Assembly: GCF_037975245.1 (NCBI RefSeq)
Contig: NC_092564.1
Coordinates: forward strand, 2,441,984 to 2,505,983
DNA: 64,000 nucleotides
From: Apostichopus japonicus
Taxonomy: Eukaryota; Echinodermata; Holothuroidea; Aspidochirotida; Stichopodidae
Direction of reading: 5' to 3'
The notes below the pieces were generated by a model. The model saw only the letters and a program-made list of their open reading frames with translations, did not search any database and was not told the origin of the DNA. Made by a program: the position numbers and the translations under genes. Every line of letters starts with the position of its first letter. The stretch's first letter is position 1. This document shows, one piece after another, positions 1 to 13,139 of this stretch.

Positions 1-536
1 TTTTGGAGGCATAGTTCCATGCAGTTGTCTCACAGACTAGGCCTTGGAGTCTGCTATTGCCCCTCCACATCAGGATGGAGGTTCAGTGCGACTTTAATTT
101 AAAATTTTCGGGTAAATGCACATATTTTAGGCCGCGACCGATTTTAGGCCACAGGTCTACCAATTGTATGCCACACAGAAAGTGTTTAGCTTGAGGAAAT
201 GATCAGGTGACTTGGGTATATAATTTTTCCAGGTAGTTGGAAACTAACCTGTTTGTTTTAGAGAAGAGCATTATTTTTTCTCAAACTTGTAAATTAGTCA
301 GCTCATCTGCATGTTGAGCTAATACACATATTTGCAACAACTTTTTTTGGTATAATTGGTGTCAAATCAATTGGAAACTTCTACAGAACATTTTCAGATG
401 GCAGCTTTTTTTTGAGTAAACCATCTAACACTGTAGTATATATGGTAATCTGTTAACATTATGATGGACACCAAGTATTGGCACACAGAATTATGCAATG
501 TACTTAATTAAGTCCACCCATAGTAGCATGGTGGGC

Positions 537-1112
537 TCATAATTGACGCACTTAAGGATTTCATCAACGATATCTATCAAGGAAAAATCCAAATCACTCG
601 ACTGTATGTGTTTTTCATATGAATAGTTCCTCAGAAATGTTATGATCTCAAAATATTTAAGGTTCTGTGCTTATGCACCGTACAATTGAGCAGAATTTGA
701 CCACAAAATGTCTGCCATGTCAAGTTCTTTCATACCCCTGAATTGACACATTCGTTGTAAAGCTAACTGTAGTGTAGGCCTTAGTATACATCCATTGACT
801 TTAGATGCTGTTTGCTATGCTCTGAGCCTCTAAGCTCAGACTGGTCAGGTTCCAGAGAGCAGTGTAATCATATTGAGGTAATGTTGGTTATTTTTAGGGA
901 GTAAGATTTCCAAATGACCAAAAAATGTGCAAAACTGGTGGGAGGGTGTTAAAAGCTTAAAAAATACCACAATTTGGTCAGCAAATAGCTGAAATGGATT
1001 CAAACTCATAAAATATGTCATTCTGCTTGACTGCAAAAAGTTTAGGTGGCCTACTGTATCATTGCTAGTAATAATTGAAGGTGCATCAATTACGGGGGTG
1101 CGTCAATTATGA
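537..1112. mobile_element. Possible MITE with 15-bp inverted termini
   Basis: TCATAATTGACGCAC at 537-551 recurs as its exact reverse complement at 1098-1112. I could not find a target-site duplication. There is no coding potential between the repeats. It is probably a non-autonomous DNA transposon or its relic; the superfamily cannot be told. Confidence 0.4.
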
Positions 1113-1255
1113 AGCCTTTACTATACAGGTATAGAGTGCGTGGATATTGCAGTTGCCTTGCTAGGAAAAGGTAACTGTATAAAAAAGTTACAGAAAAGTT
1201 AAAAACAACACTAGGGTAGTGGTTCTAACTTTCGAAATTCAATAACTGTAAATTA

Positions 1256-1405
1256 TTTTGATTTGATTTGATTTATTTGATTTTCCACATATAATAAATA
1301 TATACAGGAATTATTATGAATTAATTAGAATGCATTATTATTGCATATGCATTAGAATGCATTATTATGAATGCATTAGATAATTATGTATGCATTAGAT
1401 ATTTA
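1256..1405. repeat. AT-rich simple repeats
   Basis: A TTTGA-type run (1256-1284) is followed by a cluster of degenerate GCATTAGAATGCATTATTAT-like repeats (about 1311-1405). The first run could be the 3' terminus of a decayed LINE on the minus strand, but nothing else supports that. Confidence 0.5.
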
Positions 1406-1677
1406 AGTTTCTGTTCAGAACTAAATGATATGTCAGTTAAATAATATGAGTTAATCAGGAGGGCTAAATTACAAACACACACAGCATTAAATTGGGACAT
1501 ACAGTACTTCTTTTTTTGGTAATGTGACGAGAATGTTTATGCTTAGGCTGCCTAAAATAATTGCATTTACCCTATATCATATTATCTTAATATGTATAGC
1601 CTAGTCAGTATTAAGTTATATTGTCAAGAACCCTGTGTCTTCATGTGCCATACAGCTGTTGATTAATCATTTTGCAG

Positions 1678-1751
1678 GAAAGAAGATGATGTTGATAACA
1701 GTCAGCCTAGTTGCTGATTTGAAGCTTCACCACTGGCAGGGGTAACAGGTC
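1678..1751 (+). other. JAZF1: JAZF1 5' UTR, probably after a spliced upstream exon
   Basis: A good acceptor (TTTTGCAG, AG at 1676-1677) lies 74 bases before the JAZF1 ATG. A non-coding first exon and the promoter may therefore lie further left, in the window or beyond it. This is inference from the splice motif only. Confidence 0.4.
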
Positions 1752-2392
1752 ATGGCTTTTTTCACCACAAATAATTGTAAATTCAAGGAGTGCAGTCTAA
1801 CCTTCTCATCGCTGTGCCAGCTGATAGAGCACATTGAAGAAAGTCACATAGGTAATATATCATGAAAGAATTTATTATCAACTACAGGAGTACAGGTAGT
1901 CTAATAAATCATATACATGGATGAGAATTATACTATGTGTAAAAGTAAGTTGGCCTGACGTTTCGATCCTAGCAGGATCTTCTTCAAAAGCTAAATGACA
2001 AGTAACAGTAACAGAAGGGACAAAAACATGCACAGAATACAGACAGGTTAATGAGCATGGTGAACACAAAAGATAGATGTAAGGGGATTAGTAGACAAGG
2101 GATGGAGAGAAGAAAGAAAGAAACCAACAGGGGAAGAGAAGAGGTAGGAGATAAACAGTGGAGGGTTAAAGAGAGGATTAAGGGAAGGGGGCAGGGCATA
2201 AATAAAGAATTATATTACTCAGAGAAACAATGTTTACAGTTGGTACATTTGATCTGATGAAATGGTACAGTAGCATTAAATATAAATTACATACTGTAGC
2301 AGTCTGTACAGTACATGAATGTGATTGTGCCTGTTGACTATCATGTTATTCCATGTTATTTCCGGTCCAAATACTGAATTATCTTTTTCCAA

Positions 2393-2431
<39 letters not shown>

Positions 2432-5400
2432 AGATGTGATTTTGCTACATGGTCATCAAAACTACAGTAACTTTCCTAGGCAAAGTGACAGTCACCGTAT
2501 ACCACTTTAACAAGCTAAAAGTTACTCAATGTCTTCAAAAGATTACTGCAATAGACTACTTTGGTGGATCATGGTCTCACCATTTTATTACAGTACTATT
2601 TTCAGAGATTGAGGAGTGTTGAATCACACAAGAACATGCTGCACTGGTCAGATGGTTTGTACAGATCAAACTGTTTCAATTTGAACATAAATTTGACAGA
2701 GCAAAGAAATTCGTGGCTAGATATAAACCTTAGGAACCGTAGTAATGTACTTTCAGAGATTGAGGAGTGTTGAATCACACAAGAACATGCTGCACTGGTC
2801 AGATGGTTTGTACAGATCAAACTGTTTCAGTTTGAACATAAATTTGACAGAGCAAAGAAATTCGTGGCTAGATATAAACCTTAGGAACCGTAGTAATGTA
2901 CTTTCAGTCCTCTGCATAAAGCAGTTGTAGTAACTCACCTGTTCATGATGATTGAAAACAATGATAATTATTGAAATATTGGAAATTTAAAGATAGTTTT
3001 TAAGTTTAGAAAAATGAAAAGTTTGGTAATACTGTGAGCAGAATTCAACAAAAATGTGGTTACCATGTCAATATAAAGTAGTGCAAGTGGCCAAATGACA
3101 TTGTTTGATTAGAGACATTTTTTCAGGGATGTTTTTGCTCAATAGGTCACCAATGGTTGCATGGAATTACGTGAAAGGTCGTTGGAATTAGTCCAGATGT
3201 TAGCATGCTATAATCGTTAAACGTATTGAGGAGTATTTTTCCTGGAAGTTCTGGCACTTTAACTTATTCAAAGTAAATGAAAAGGAATTCGATTTGCCCA
3301 ATTAGTTATTTGAGTTGCTTTGAGACTGCATGAAAAAATGCTTTTTCATATGAAACCGAATGTAGCCTTTTGATTCCTTGCCAAGGGCAACATGCAATCT
3401 ATGTTATGTTTATGGCATGTGTCTATATATGTATGACGACCCAAATCATACATCTTGCTTGAAGTTCATTGTGCAGATTCCCATGGTGGGTGGAAGAACC
3501 TATTGAAGTTGGTGGAGTTCAAAGGTCATTTTAGGTTAACAGAGAACAAAATCTGAAAACCTTGAACATGATAACTCACAAATTGAAGCTTGGGATGAAG
3601 GCCATATGTTCAAGTTCAAGTTCAAGTTTATTTGTACCATCATCAACATAATCATTAAATCATATTTTATAACATGAGTAATAGTAAATTAATATACTTA
3701 CATATAATAAATGATATGCAAAAATCAGTATATATATATATACTGTACATATGATGGGTAGAGGAGTCAGAATAAGCAAAGCTTTTCGAGTCTAACCCCT
3801 TACAAAAAGAAAGGAAAAGAAATAAAGAAAATAATTAGCAATGTGCTAATTACAAAAGAATAACAGCAACATTAAAGAATGGTTTAAATATGCATGTAAT
3901 TATATATAATATGAAGTCGACATCAATTTTTTCCTCAACCTATTTTTAAAAGTATATAAAGTAATATTCAATTCAGTGAGATTAGATGAGAATGAATTCC
4001 AGAGAGTAACACCACGTGAGCGAATCTGGGACTGTCTAAGTCTAGTTCGTGAATATGGAATGTTTAGAGAGTACATAGATCTAGTGTTGTAATGATGCAT
4101 ATTATATCTATAATGAAAATATGAGTTGTAAATAGGAGGAAGATTTCCATTATTAAACTTAAACATAAAAATACGTGGATCCCACTTAATAAGAACTATA
4201 AAGTTAACAAATCTTGTAAAGGTCACTTGAGATCAATAGAGATCAAAGTCTGAAAACCAAACATTATTGCAATTTTAGTAAACATTGGTTGAACTTTATA
4301 CTTGTATGTGAATCCACCTTAATAAGTACAAAAAGCCTATTGTTTACCATGAAGGTCAATGGTCATTTCAGGTTAATCAGAGATGAAAGTCTGAAAACCT
4401 TGTTGTAACAGAAATCTAAAAAAGTGAAAGTTGAATGCACTTCATACTTGGTATGTGGATCCACCTTATTATAAGAATCTTGTGTGCAATTTTCAAAAAA
4501 TGTTCTCATATAATTTGGCAAGTAACCACTAAGCCTGTTAGCTTTCTGGTCGACATATTTCGCAGTATTTACTAACATGGCGTTTAAATTCTATGTGTTT
4601 TATTTTCTTTGTAGATAATGACCCATCTTTCCTTGAGAAGCAAGAAGGACAGCAACCTTCTGCACTAGCATTAAGCTATGTCATGAGGTGAGTTTTTGTT
4701 GAATAAAAATCTTAACTAAAAAATTCTGATTTCATTTGATAGAGCAACCATCTGAAACATTTGGTTCTAACGAATTATAAGTTATCCAGCCTCAGGGATG
4801 ACTTTTAGAATAATATAGCCTACCATGTATGCCATGTACTTAGGATATGTTTACATCAGGATGTGACAAGAAACCTGTGGAATCTCGTGGATATCAGTCC
4901 AAATAGTTTAGTATTAAAATAATATTCTTCAAACATGAACTTAATGAGAAAATGTAGACTTTAAAAGAGAGTCAGGAATGATCTAAAGGATTCAGAGTGA
5001 CTCGTAACTAAAGGCAGATGGAATGAAACTATTCCAACATATGTAAGCCACTTGTTAATTTATTGTAACCTTGTAAGCATTAAAGTGATCTAACAGATAC
5101 TTAATACATTAGAAAAGTCTGTTTACTTTTAAAAAACAAATGCCAACATGTACCATGGCTTAGGCCTGCAATACTACCATGGTAGGCGTACCCACTCCTA
5201 GCCTACTTTGCATATATGTCATAATCATTAAAGTTGATTGTTTTTAACATTGACTGGTCAAGTACTATCTTATTTCACTTTTAAATACTTCACAATGTAT
5301 TTGTCATTTTTTGTGCATCTCATTTTGGATATTGTTATGTAATTTTTGTAAAGTATCAGAACATCTGAAATGATGGATGAAAGATATTACAGTGGTTTGG

Positions 5401-8400
5401 TTTGCATTGCACTGCATTGACTAGTGATTGCAGCTAAATTGGTGGACCGACTTGTATAATTACCAGTGCAACACCCGGAGTCAAGGTACAAATATAACTC
5501 CCCTTAGTATGAGAACAAGTTAGGTACTTAGTGCAAGTACGTAAGCCTGCACTAGTAGATCAATACTAGATTATTCATAAAGCCACAAGTAAGAGTCCAA
5601 ATGATAAATATGAACATAAGTTAGAAGGGGGGGGGGGGGGGAGGAGGAGGTTCAAGGGTTAATTACCAACACCATACATTGGCCTTTCCCATTTATATGG
5701 CCATTAAATGTTTTCTGTTCTTCTTCTTTTGCTTTTCTTTCTTTTTTGTGTAATTAAGGTTTGTAACAGATGCTGCAAAACATCAACCGAAGGAAAAAAA
5801 GAAGACCAAACTGTACAGAGGTTCATCACCCAAACATCTTCTCATAGGTAAGGTGCTGATCTAAAGTTATTTCATGAAAGCAGTTTTCTGGGATATCTCC
5901 TATAGATATTTTCTCAGTGTTATGATGCCTTTCTTAGGGTTGTTGCAAAGAATGATGGGAAAACTGTGGAGAATAACTGTTTCCAAGTATGACAACGCTT
6001 TTACTAAATCTGTAATTACATTTATCAATATTTACAAAAGTTTATCTCTCACATACTCAAAGCAGTTGGCCTTGATTCTTACATGGTAATGATATCTTTC
6101 ACAGTGCAATTTCACTTTAGTAGAAAATATAATTGATAATTGTAGAAGTTATGCCTTTAACTTATGGTTAGTACCTCAAGAACTTTTGTTTCAATTTCAA
6201 GTCAATTATCAACTTCAAGCGTACTGCACTTTCATAATGATGTTTGGTAGAGTGGATGATAGTGGTAAATCGATGTTAATTTCTCCATGTATTGTTGTCA
6301 TGCTATAGTATAAACCTCCAGATGGTTGGATCACTTGGTTGAAGAAATCATTTCTTGAATATTTGTGACAAAGCTATGCATATATGTTATAATTGTTATT
6401 ATTATGTTAAGCGCTACGAGAATTATTTCATAGTTTGTTTGGCGCTATATAAAAATTATGTTTTATGATTATTATATCAGTCTAGTAAACACACTGTGGA
6501 TCATGTAGGAAGAGATTTAGCAGTGAAGGATAAATTGGTGAATTTACTAGTTTGTATGAAGTTTGTTGTTGTCAAAAGCCTTGTGATGAGTCAGACTTGT
6601 GATCTTAGTCTTAAGCTGTATGGCATCGTTAAACCTGTTGTAACCTCATTTTGTAGTTTTTGTTAAGTGATTAGAGGGTACAAGGGTTAATAAAACAAAG
6701 TATTAATTTCAGAAAATCAATTGTTGATATATTTCTTGCTTCATTTTAATGATGTTTCCCATCTAAGCCTCTCAATTTTTCCCATAAATGAGATTTGGAT
6801 GGTTCTCTTCCTCCAGGTAGCAGAGAAGATTTAGATCGTCTAAACAGCGACTCTGACAGCGAAGAGAGCATCCTCTTGAAATTGGGAAGTCCATACAATG
6901 CAGACCTAGTCCTGCAGAATCGGAGCAGCAGTGAGGGGACCAAGAGCAAACCTTTCCTCTGTCCCGTACCAGGGTGCAAGAAGAGGTACAAGAACATCAA
7001 TGGCATGAAATATCACTCCAGAAATGGACATCGTAAAGAAAAGGACAAATCAGAAACAAAGGTCTGAACGATTTATTTTCTCTTTGAAATTGAAAAAAAG
7101 CAATGTCTTGTCAAACGTTACACTGACAGCCCAAGAAATACAAAGTGTGGTTTAATACAAATTTGGTTCAAATTCACCACTCTCACTTTCTATGATAAAT
7201 CCAGTCAAAGCGTGAAAGAAAACAGCGAATTTATCATCACTTAATTCTAGCTTGTGCAATAGTCTGTGATATGAAACTGGATCTACACTCAATATTCTCT
7301 CTTCATTTTCTAGTTGGTTAACCTTCATTTCAATGAGCTATGACAGTAGATATAAGTCTAAAGACCTTGCTTGACTTGTCTGACCTTTGACCCTGTAGTC
7401 TCTCGGGTATGTCTACTATGACAGCATACTCTTGTTGATACTGCCATAGACTAACAAAGGGGCAATCATATTTTGATAGCTTCGTTGAAATTTAAGACAC
7501 TCACCTGTAAAACATGTCATGATGTCAGAACTCAAGCTCAGGACTAGTAAGTTGGATGTAAATCCTATTCATTTTTAAAACTCCAGTAGCTCTCATAAAC
7601 AAGTGTCACGTTAGCTTTGTAGAGAATGCAACCCAATAACCTTGTCCTTGACAAAAACATAATGCAGTGTAAACTTGTGTAACTTGAGAGCACAATGAAA
7701 GCCCTGTGTGTTATATTGTCTGCTGCTGCACTTTCCTTCTACATACAGTCTGCTCAATACAAGACACAGAAAGTCAGAAATTATACAGAGATTTAACTAA
7801 GAAAGATGGTTGTAGTTAAAGGTCTAAGGACACCGATGAACAACATTGTCCTAATCACTCTAATAGGCATTGGAAATTATGAGAATAGCTGTAACTCCCA
7901 TAAAAAAACATCAAAGATTGACCAAAGGTTGACAAGTCTTTTCTTAATTCTAGTTTTATTCTAGTTTTTATTCATGAATAAACATTAGCTAATTATCCAC
8001 ATTGATGATGTACAGGGAATGACTGCCTAATCGTCTGTTATGTAATCCATTTGTTTTCACAACCTGTGTTTCAAGGACACTGAACACAGGCATGTGGCAT
8101 AAAGCCATTTCTTCAAATATTTTATTGTCTTCTTTGAAAAGAGGAACATCACATTATTCAAATGATTTATATGTGGGCTTGTTATTAGGGGTTAACTTAA
8201 TAAGGGCTGAAATAAGAAATTTTGATGAGCGCAACATTCCACGTCATGGTTTGCACACATTCAAATGAGTTTCCCAGATTTATCAAACCTTCAAATGTGT
8301 ATATCTTGAACTCAAATACCTTTGTTAATGAGATTATCACACTGAATACAGGGCAACTTGAATAGGTGTCCATAGTACTTAGCTTTTAGTAATACAATAA

Positions 8401-9718
8401 AGGTGATGGTAATAGTCAAAACCCCTGAATACCCATTGTCCAATTTCAGTCTTTCCCCCAGTTACAGAGCTCTTCATTATGTATTAAACATAAAAACCCA
8501 TCTGTAATATGCCCTTGTTTATATGTGTAATGTCATTGACATATTCTGTTTACATTGCTTCATGTGTATAGTAAGACTGAAGAACTGTTTGTGTTGATTT
8601 GTACTCAAGGTTCCACATCAATATTTAATACTTACTGTATATCACTGAAATTTAAACAAACTCAGGTCTGTGATGTCCTCTCCCACCCCAATTCTTATTA
8701 GTCATCAATGAAACTGTTTCATCACCTGCAGCTGCTCAAGTACTTGTAAAAGTATCCTTTGTCTGATTTGAGACTTCCTTAAGGCATTCGCTGGAGTGCA
8801 TTTGAATAACAATACAAGAATTCAACAATATTTAGGAGTTTGTGAAATAAAGATTTTCCAGTGTTGTATTGTTGACAGAGACAACGCTTGCTACAAATAA
8901 ATTGTGGCATTACTACGGCACTGCACTATCATGCATGCAATTAAAAGTACCCATGGACATTCCATCGCATAAGTGTCCAGAGCTCAGCATGTATTGCTGT
9001 GGTGATTCTATCCATGCAGTAGGTGTAAAAAATATAATAAGAATTCCAAGATTTTGTGGGGGGAAAAAATTCACCCTATATTTTGATGCTCCAAGTAAAG
9101 GAGACAGTGTAAACATCAGATTGTTATTGCATTCTGACATGTTATGTCCAGAAGTGTTGCCTTACTTTTTTTCAGATTAAAAAAACATACAAATGTGACT
9201 GTGGGAAGAGCTACAGATCGGCCCAGGGTCTTCGCCAGCACGTGATAGCACAGCATCCTCCAACGTCCCTTGGCTCATCTCCGTCTCCATCGCCGAAACA
9301 AACAATAGCTTCACCCGCACCAACAGCGACTACTACCATCACGCCATCAATTTTTGCCACCGGTCATGTGGGATTATCTCTTGCCAATGGCAGCATCCTC
9401 TTAGAACCATGCACCACCACTCTGGGGAATGCAGGCATAGTGGTGGAACCAGGCACCCCTGTTACACCTACTTCTCAGAGCGCACGCTTGGTCACACCAA
9501 GCACGCCACCGACCGGATTCACTATCGTGACCTTGCCATCCGCTTCTCTCGGTAAGGTCAGCAGTCTGGTCAGTTCGCCACGGCAACCACCGAGTGCCGA
9601 TTGCGCAATCCGGAAAGCACAAACTGCAATTAAGCTGGAGAGCTTGCCACTTATCGAAAAAACTACCACAAACATCTCGGCAAAGGTGCAGCAGGTGAAG
9701 ACCGAAGGAGAGAGTTAG
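1752..9718 (+). CDS. JAZF1: JAZF1 orthologue, C2H2 zinc-finger cofactor (5 exons, complete)
   Basis: Exons 1752-1851, 4615-4687, 5759-5847, 6817-7061 and 9176-9718 join in frame to 349 residues. The start is fixed by an in-frame TAA at 1743, nine bases upstream. Three JAZF1-type fingers are visible: C9/C14/H27/H32, C136/C141/H154/H159 (CPVPGCKKRYKN, almost identical to vertebrate JAZF1) and the short-knuckle C176/C178/H191/H196 (CDCGKSY). Between fingers 1 and 2 lie the conserved LEKQE...ALSYVMRFVTDAA stretch and an acidic Ser/Asp segment (SDSDSEES). Known for the family: nuclear cofactor, ligand of the orphan receptor TR4 (NR2C2) and subunit of the NuA4/TIP60 acetyltransferase complex. Vertebrate JAZF1 is about 243 residues and ends soon after finger 3. 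Here residues 197-349 form an extra low-complexity Ser/Thr/Pro/Ala-rich tail, read without interruption in the last exon. Orthology is very likely; the tail's role is unknown. Confidence 0.95.
1930..2215. repeat. Probable interspersed repeat fragment
   Basis: The stretch starts near a GACGTTTCGATCCTAGCAGG motif followed by TCTTCTTCAAA, and continues as purine-rich DNA. Sequences of the type 'GACGTTTCG...TCTTC' flank retroelements in many marine invertebrate genomes (from memory, not searched). It lies in JAZF1 intron 1 and has no credible coding frame. Confidence 0.3.
2395..2429. repeat. (TA)n microsatellite
   Basis: Uninterrupted TA dinucleotide run of about 35 bp in JAZF1 intron 1. Confidence 0.9.
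2601..2902. repeat. Direct tandem duplication, two copies of 151 bp
   Basis: TTCAGAGATTGAGGAGTG begins at 2601 and again at 2752, and the two copies match almost perfectly (I see one substitution, CAATTTG against CAGTTTG). A few bases of a third copy follow at about 2902. Short open frames inside it appear on both strands in both copies and resemble no known protein. Confidence 0.9.
3609..4226 (-). mobile_element. 5'-truncated LINE, C-terminal end of the reverse-transcriptase ORF plus 3' UTR
   Basis: On the minus strand the 108-residue frame at 4226-3900 contains HHYNTRSMYSLNIPYSRTR, then RQSQIRSRGVTLWNS, and ends in TFKNRLRKKL. This is the pattern closing the ORF2 protein of CR1-like LINEs. 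The 3' UTR continues to a terminal (TTCAAG)3 run, written on the plus strand, at 3609-3626; short tandem repeats at the 3' end are typical of that group. The element is severely 5'-truncated, lies in JAZF1 intron 1 opposite to the gene, and is dead. Confidence 0.75.
5627..5641. repeat. Poly(G) tract
   Basis: Fifteen consecutive G residues followed by GA-rich sequence, in JAZF1 intron 2. Similar G or C runs recur at about 13969, 17091, 34558, 39347, 39479, 41022, 47386, 55831 and 59930. Their lengths are likely to be sequencing-sensitive. Confidence 0.85.
6407..6460 (+). mobile_element. SINE 3'-tail remnant
   Basis: TTAAGCGCTACGAGAATT...GGCGCTATATAAAAATT matches the tail of the fuller SINE at 12845-13139 (AAAGCGCTTTGAGACC...AAAGCGCTATATAAAA). 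Only the tail survives. It lies in JAZF1 intron 3. Confidence 0.65.
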
Positions 9719-11104
9719 AAACTGTGCAATGAAATATTGGAGAGAGAAATGTATATATATATAAATCCTGTAGTGTTAATTTATGGACTGTACATAGTGT
9801 AAGATATATGTATGTATCTAGTTTTCAGTTAGCAATATAGGGAGACAGCAGACATTGTATATGTTTGCTATTTAAATGTCCCTGTCATAGATTTGGTAGA
9901 GTCAAAGTGTTAAATTATACCTTATTTGTCACTCAACTATCTTTATTCAAAGCTGCGGTTTCAAATGATCGATACAAACGTTGACCACTCAAGTTTATGT
10001 GAAATGTTAGTATTACATGAGTCTGCTACTGTTGATAGAATAATGCAAGAGGAATCTTGCTTTTTGGCCATTTGTTAGTTTATATAAACAAAAGAAAAGA
10101 TAAAAGTTTTATTTTCTTTCTTTTTTTTTCCTTTCAAATCTACTGCTTTAAAATAATTTTATTTTACAGTTAAATATTTTCTGTTATTCTTTTACCATTT
10201 TTCCTATTTGTTGTAGGTTCGTGCCAGTCTTGTCGCTACTCTTTTCATTTTGAAAAGAAAAATGAATGCTAATTTTGTCACATAAAGTATTGCATGGAAG
10301 CAGTTTGTGTGGATATTTACAAAGCTAGCCAGTATTTATAGCAAAAACAGTTTTTGGCTGTTACTGACTCCACCCCCACCCCCCTCCCTTTACGTGTGAT
10401 CGGATGGAAATAATTCCCCAAAAAAGTGAACACAATTTCTATTTTCTCATTTAAGTTATCAGAGTTTGAGTTATTGTCATTCTAAAGTGAAAATATATTT
10501 TGTAAAAATCTAGGTTATCGATTTTGTGCTTCACTCGACTGTTATGGATTCATTGCTATAACTAATGGTGTTATATTATCCACAGTTCATTCTGACCATT
10601 CATTGTGATCTTCATTTTATCCAGTCACTGATCTTAATTCAGTTGAATAATATCTTTTACCGTGTTACATCTAATAGACATTTCTTTCCTGATATCTTAA
10701 GGAATACAATGAATATTTCTTCTCTGTAATGAAAAAACAAAATTGGATTTGGTTCTGCAACTTACACATACTTGCATGCATCCTACATAACAGTTGATCT
10801 CTGAAAATAGGTTTAAGGAAATGTGAAATATATATTTGGTGAAAGCTTACACAACGGCTAGCCAGAAATTTATGTTTTAAAGCCAAAAACTATTGTTTAG
10901 ATTTAAATTGTGTTATTACTCAGTAGCCATATAGTAAAATGTTCAGGTAAAAGTTTTAAGCAAGTAAAAGGCACTTTAATGATGGTCGGTGTGCTGAACT
11001 AGGTAGGCCAGCCACTTTACCTGATGAGCCCCTGCATTTTCTAGGATAATTTCTCAAAAACTAACAAGTGGTACAGAAATATAGCCAGTACTTTTTCAAA
11101 ATAA
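9719..11104 (+). other. JAZF1: JAZF1 3' UTR (extent uncertain)
   Basis: AT-rich DNA without a coding frame follows the JAZF1 stop. AATAAA at 11099-11104 is the first clear canonical poly(A) signal I noticed; others occur at 12801 and 12818. The true end cannot be fixed without transcripts. Confidence 0.4.
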
Positions 11105-12844
11105 AAATTGCTTTTACTTTATAAGCATCTATAAAATTTGATACAGCATTGATCTCTTTGTCTTTTGAATAATTTGATAGTTTCACTTTAGTAGGTCATG
11201 TGCTTAACCCAAATAACATCTTTCTACTTTCAAATCTGATATTCTAACCTTTTTACTGTATTATGACCTCAAAATTTTGATCAAAATATGAGTTTCATGA
11301 AGGTACAGGGTAAATGTTTTAAATTGGACTGCAAAGCACTTAAAGTGTTCATCATACAAAGTTATGATTATTCATATCGATGAGTTAGGCAGAATCACAG
11401 TTTCATCGAAACTTTGTCATTATTAGAGGCTTCTCGTTTTTGAAAGCAGCCAATTGTGTTTATTTAACTAGTTACTTACATATTTATATCTTCATTTATG
11501 TTCTTTGTGTAAAAAAAAATACTTCTTCTTTGTATTCTTGTTATTTTCAAAAAACAAAAGTATGCAAATTAGTAGTGGGATTAACATCAACAAAATGTAG
11601 AAACTGCGAATCATCTTTTGTAGATCTATACGTTAAGGTAAGCAACCTGCTTGCAACTGGCACCAGTAATAATGTTAATTAGTTTCTGAGCAGTAGTAAC
11701 GAAGTAATCGTTCTATTATATATTATGCATAATTGCTATAAATGTGTTGTTATGGTTAAACAGCAGGGAATCCTAAACACAGGAGCCTGCCAAATATTGA
11801 TAACAGTCCACCAAGATAGAATAGACTGATTGTACTTGCGAGGGCTTAGCAGTTCTATATGATCTGCAGTGTCCTTTGATGTCTTCTCCTTTCGCCCGTG
11901 TAATTTTTTTTTCCTTTTTTTTTTAGCAGGCTTTAGTTTGTAAGCACCTGGTTGCAATTTGTGTTTTATGAAAGCTCTCCAAACTATGAAGAGACCCAAA
12001 AAGTGATTCACAATTTTTTTATTCTGTGGGCCACTTCAGAAATTCCCCTCCTTTTTTCAATACCCTGTTGCAGACACCAAATTTCTTTCAAATGATGCAT
12101 GATCCAAAACATGCTAGAGATCTGTTAAAATTGCTGTCTTAATATCTGGATGTTTTTATCTTAAGGTCTTTGTAAAAAGAGCAATCATCCTTCAAAATTT
12201 TCTTTTGAAAATACACTGTATTCCTTAATTTGAACGGTAAGATTATTGTGAGATGCTGCAAGGGCAAGAGACACTTATAACTGCTCAAATATTGTGAGTT
12301 TATGGAAGGGTGAGTGTTTGACAGTCCAGCCGTGGACTGTGGTGACACTGTGACATACAACATACATACAAAAGATTAACTAGGTAAATTGTCAAAACAG
12401 TAATACTTTATACTGTGGAGTCTACAAGTATGTTTTTTTACTTCTCTCAGTAGTGATAACAAATTATGAATCTTTGTGTGTTGAGTACAGGAAAGGAGAA
12501 AAAAATGTGATTGTTGTTTTGGTCACATGATAAAAGTGAAGGATTCCAAAATTGAACCACCTTTGTGATTGCTTATGGTAGAAAGCCATTTATGTATTGT
12601 CATGTTGTGAAATCAACCTACCCAGCTTTGTGAAAGGAATTTGTGCATAACCAGTGCTACATATATTGTATTCAAGTTTTCGAATTACAAAAGTTGGTTG
12701 ATCATCAATGTTCCCGGCCGCAGTATTTAAAACAGGATCTTACTAGCAAGCACTGGGAATTAGTACCCCCCTCTTACATATAATCTTCATTACAGAAAGC
12801 AATAAATCAAAACTGCAATAAATGTAGGCTCCTCAAATGAATGA
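11105..12844. other. Intergenic, nothing recognised
   Basis: AT-rich non-coding DNA between the convergent JAZF1 and CDK5RAP3 genes. The open frames here are short, of skewed composition and unlike any known family. Confidence 0.5.
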
Positions 12845-13139
12845 GAGTGTGGTGGCCAATTGGCTAAGGCGTCGGACTCGTGATCCAAGGATTGCTGGTT
12901 TGATTCCTGCCTAGTTTATTACGTTGTGTCCTTGGGAAAGATGCTTTATCTCACTTGCCTCTCTCCACCCAGGGGTTAAATGGGTACCTGTGAGGTAACT
13001 TGTCATTGGGCGCAGTATATAACTGCTGCCGACTGGAGGGATTGTCTCTGGGACAGGTTATCATTGACCAGGGGTAATATAACGTCTGTAAAGCGCTTTG
13101 AGACCCATCGCTGGTATAAAGCGCTATATAAAAAAAAAA
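12845..13139 (+). mobile_element. tRNA-derived SINE, near full length
   Basis: The head has an A-box-like TGGCCAATTGGC and a B box GGTTTGATTCC 46 bases or so further on, with a tRNA-like anticodon region between them. A body of about 170 bp follows, then a tail AAAGCGCTTTGAGACC... GGTATAAAGCGCTATATA and a poly(A) run. The bases after the B box do not pair with the 5' end as an acceptor stem would, so it is a SINE and not a tRNA gene. The same tail occurs at 6407-6460. Confidence 0.85.

Noticed and set aside
8869-9180. 103-codon frame running into JAZF1 exon 5
   Set aside because: It is in another frame from the exon and ends at the splice acceptor region; intronic.
12845-12915. tRNA gene
   Set aside because: A and B boxes are present, but no acceptor-stem pairing is seen and a SINE body, tail and poly(A) follow directly.
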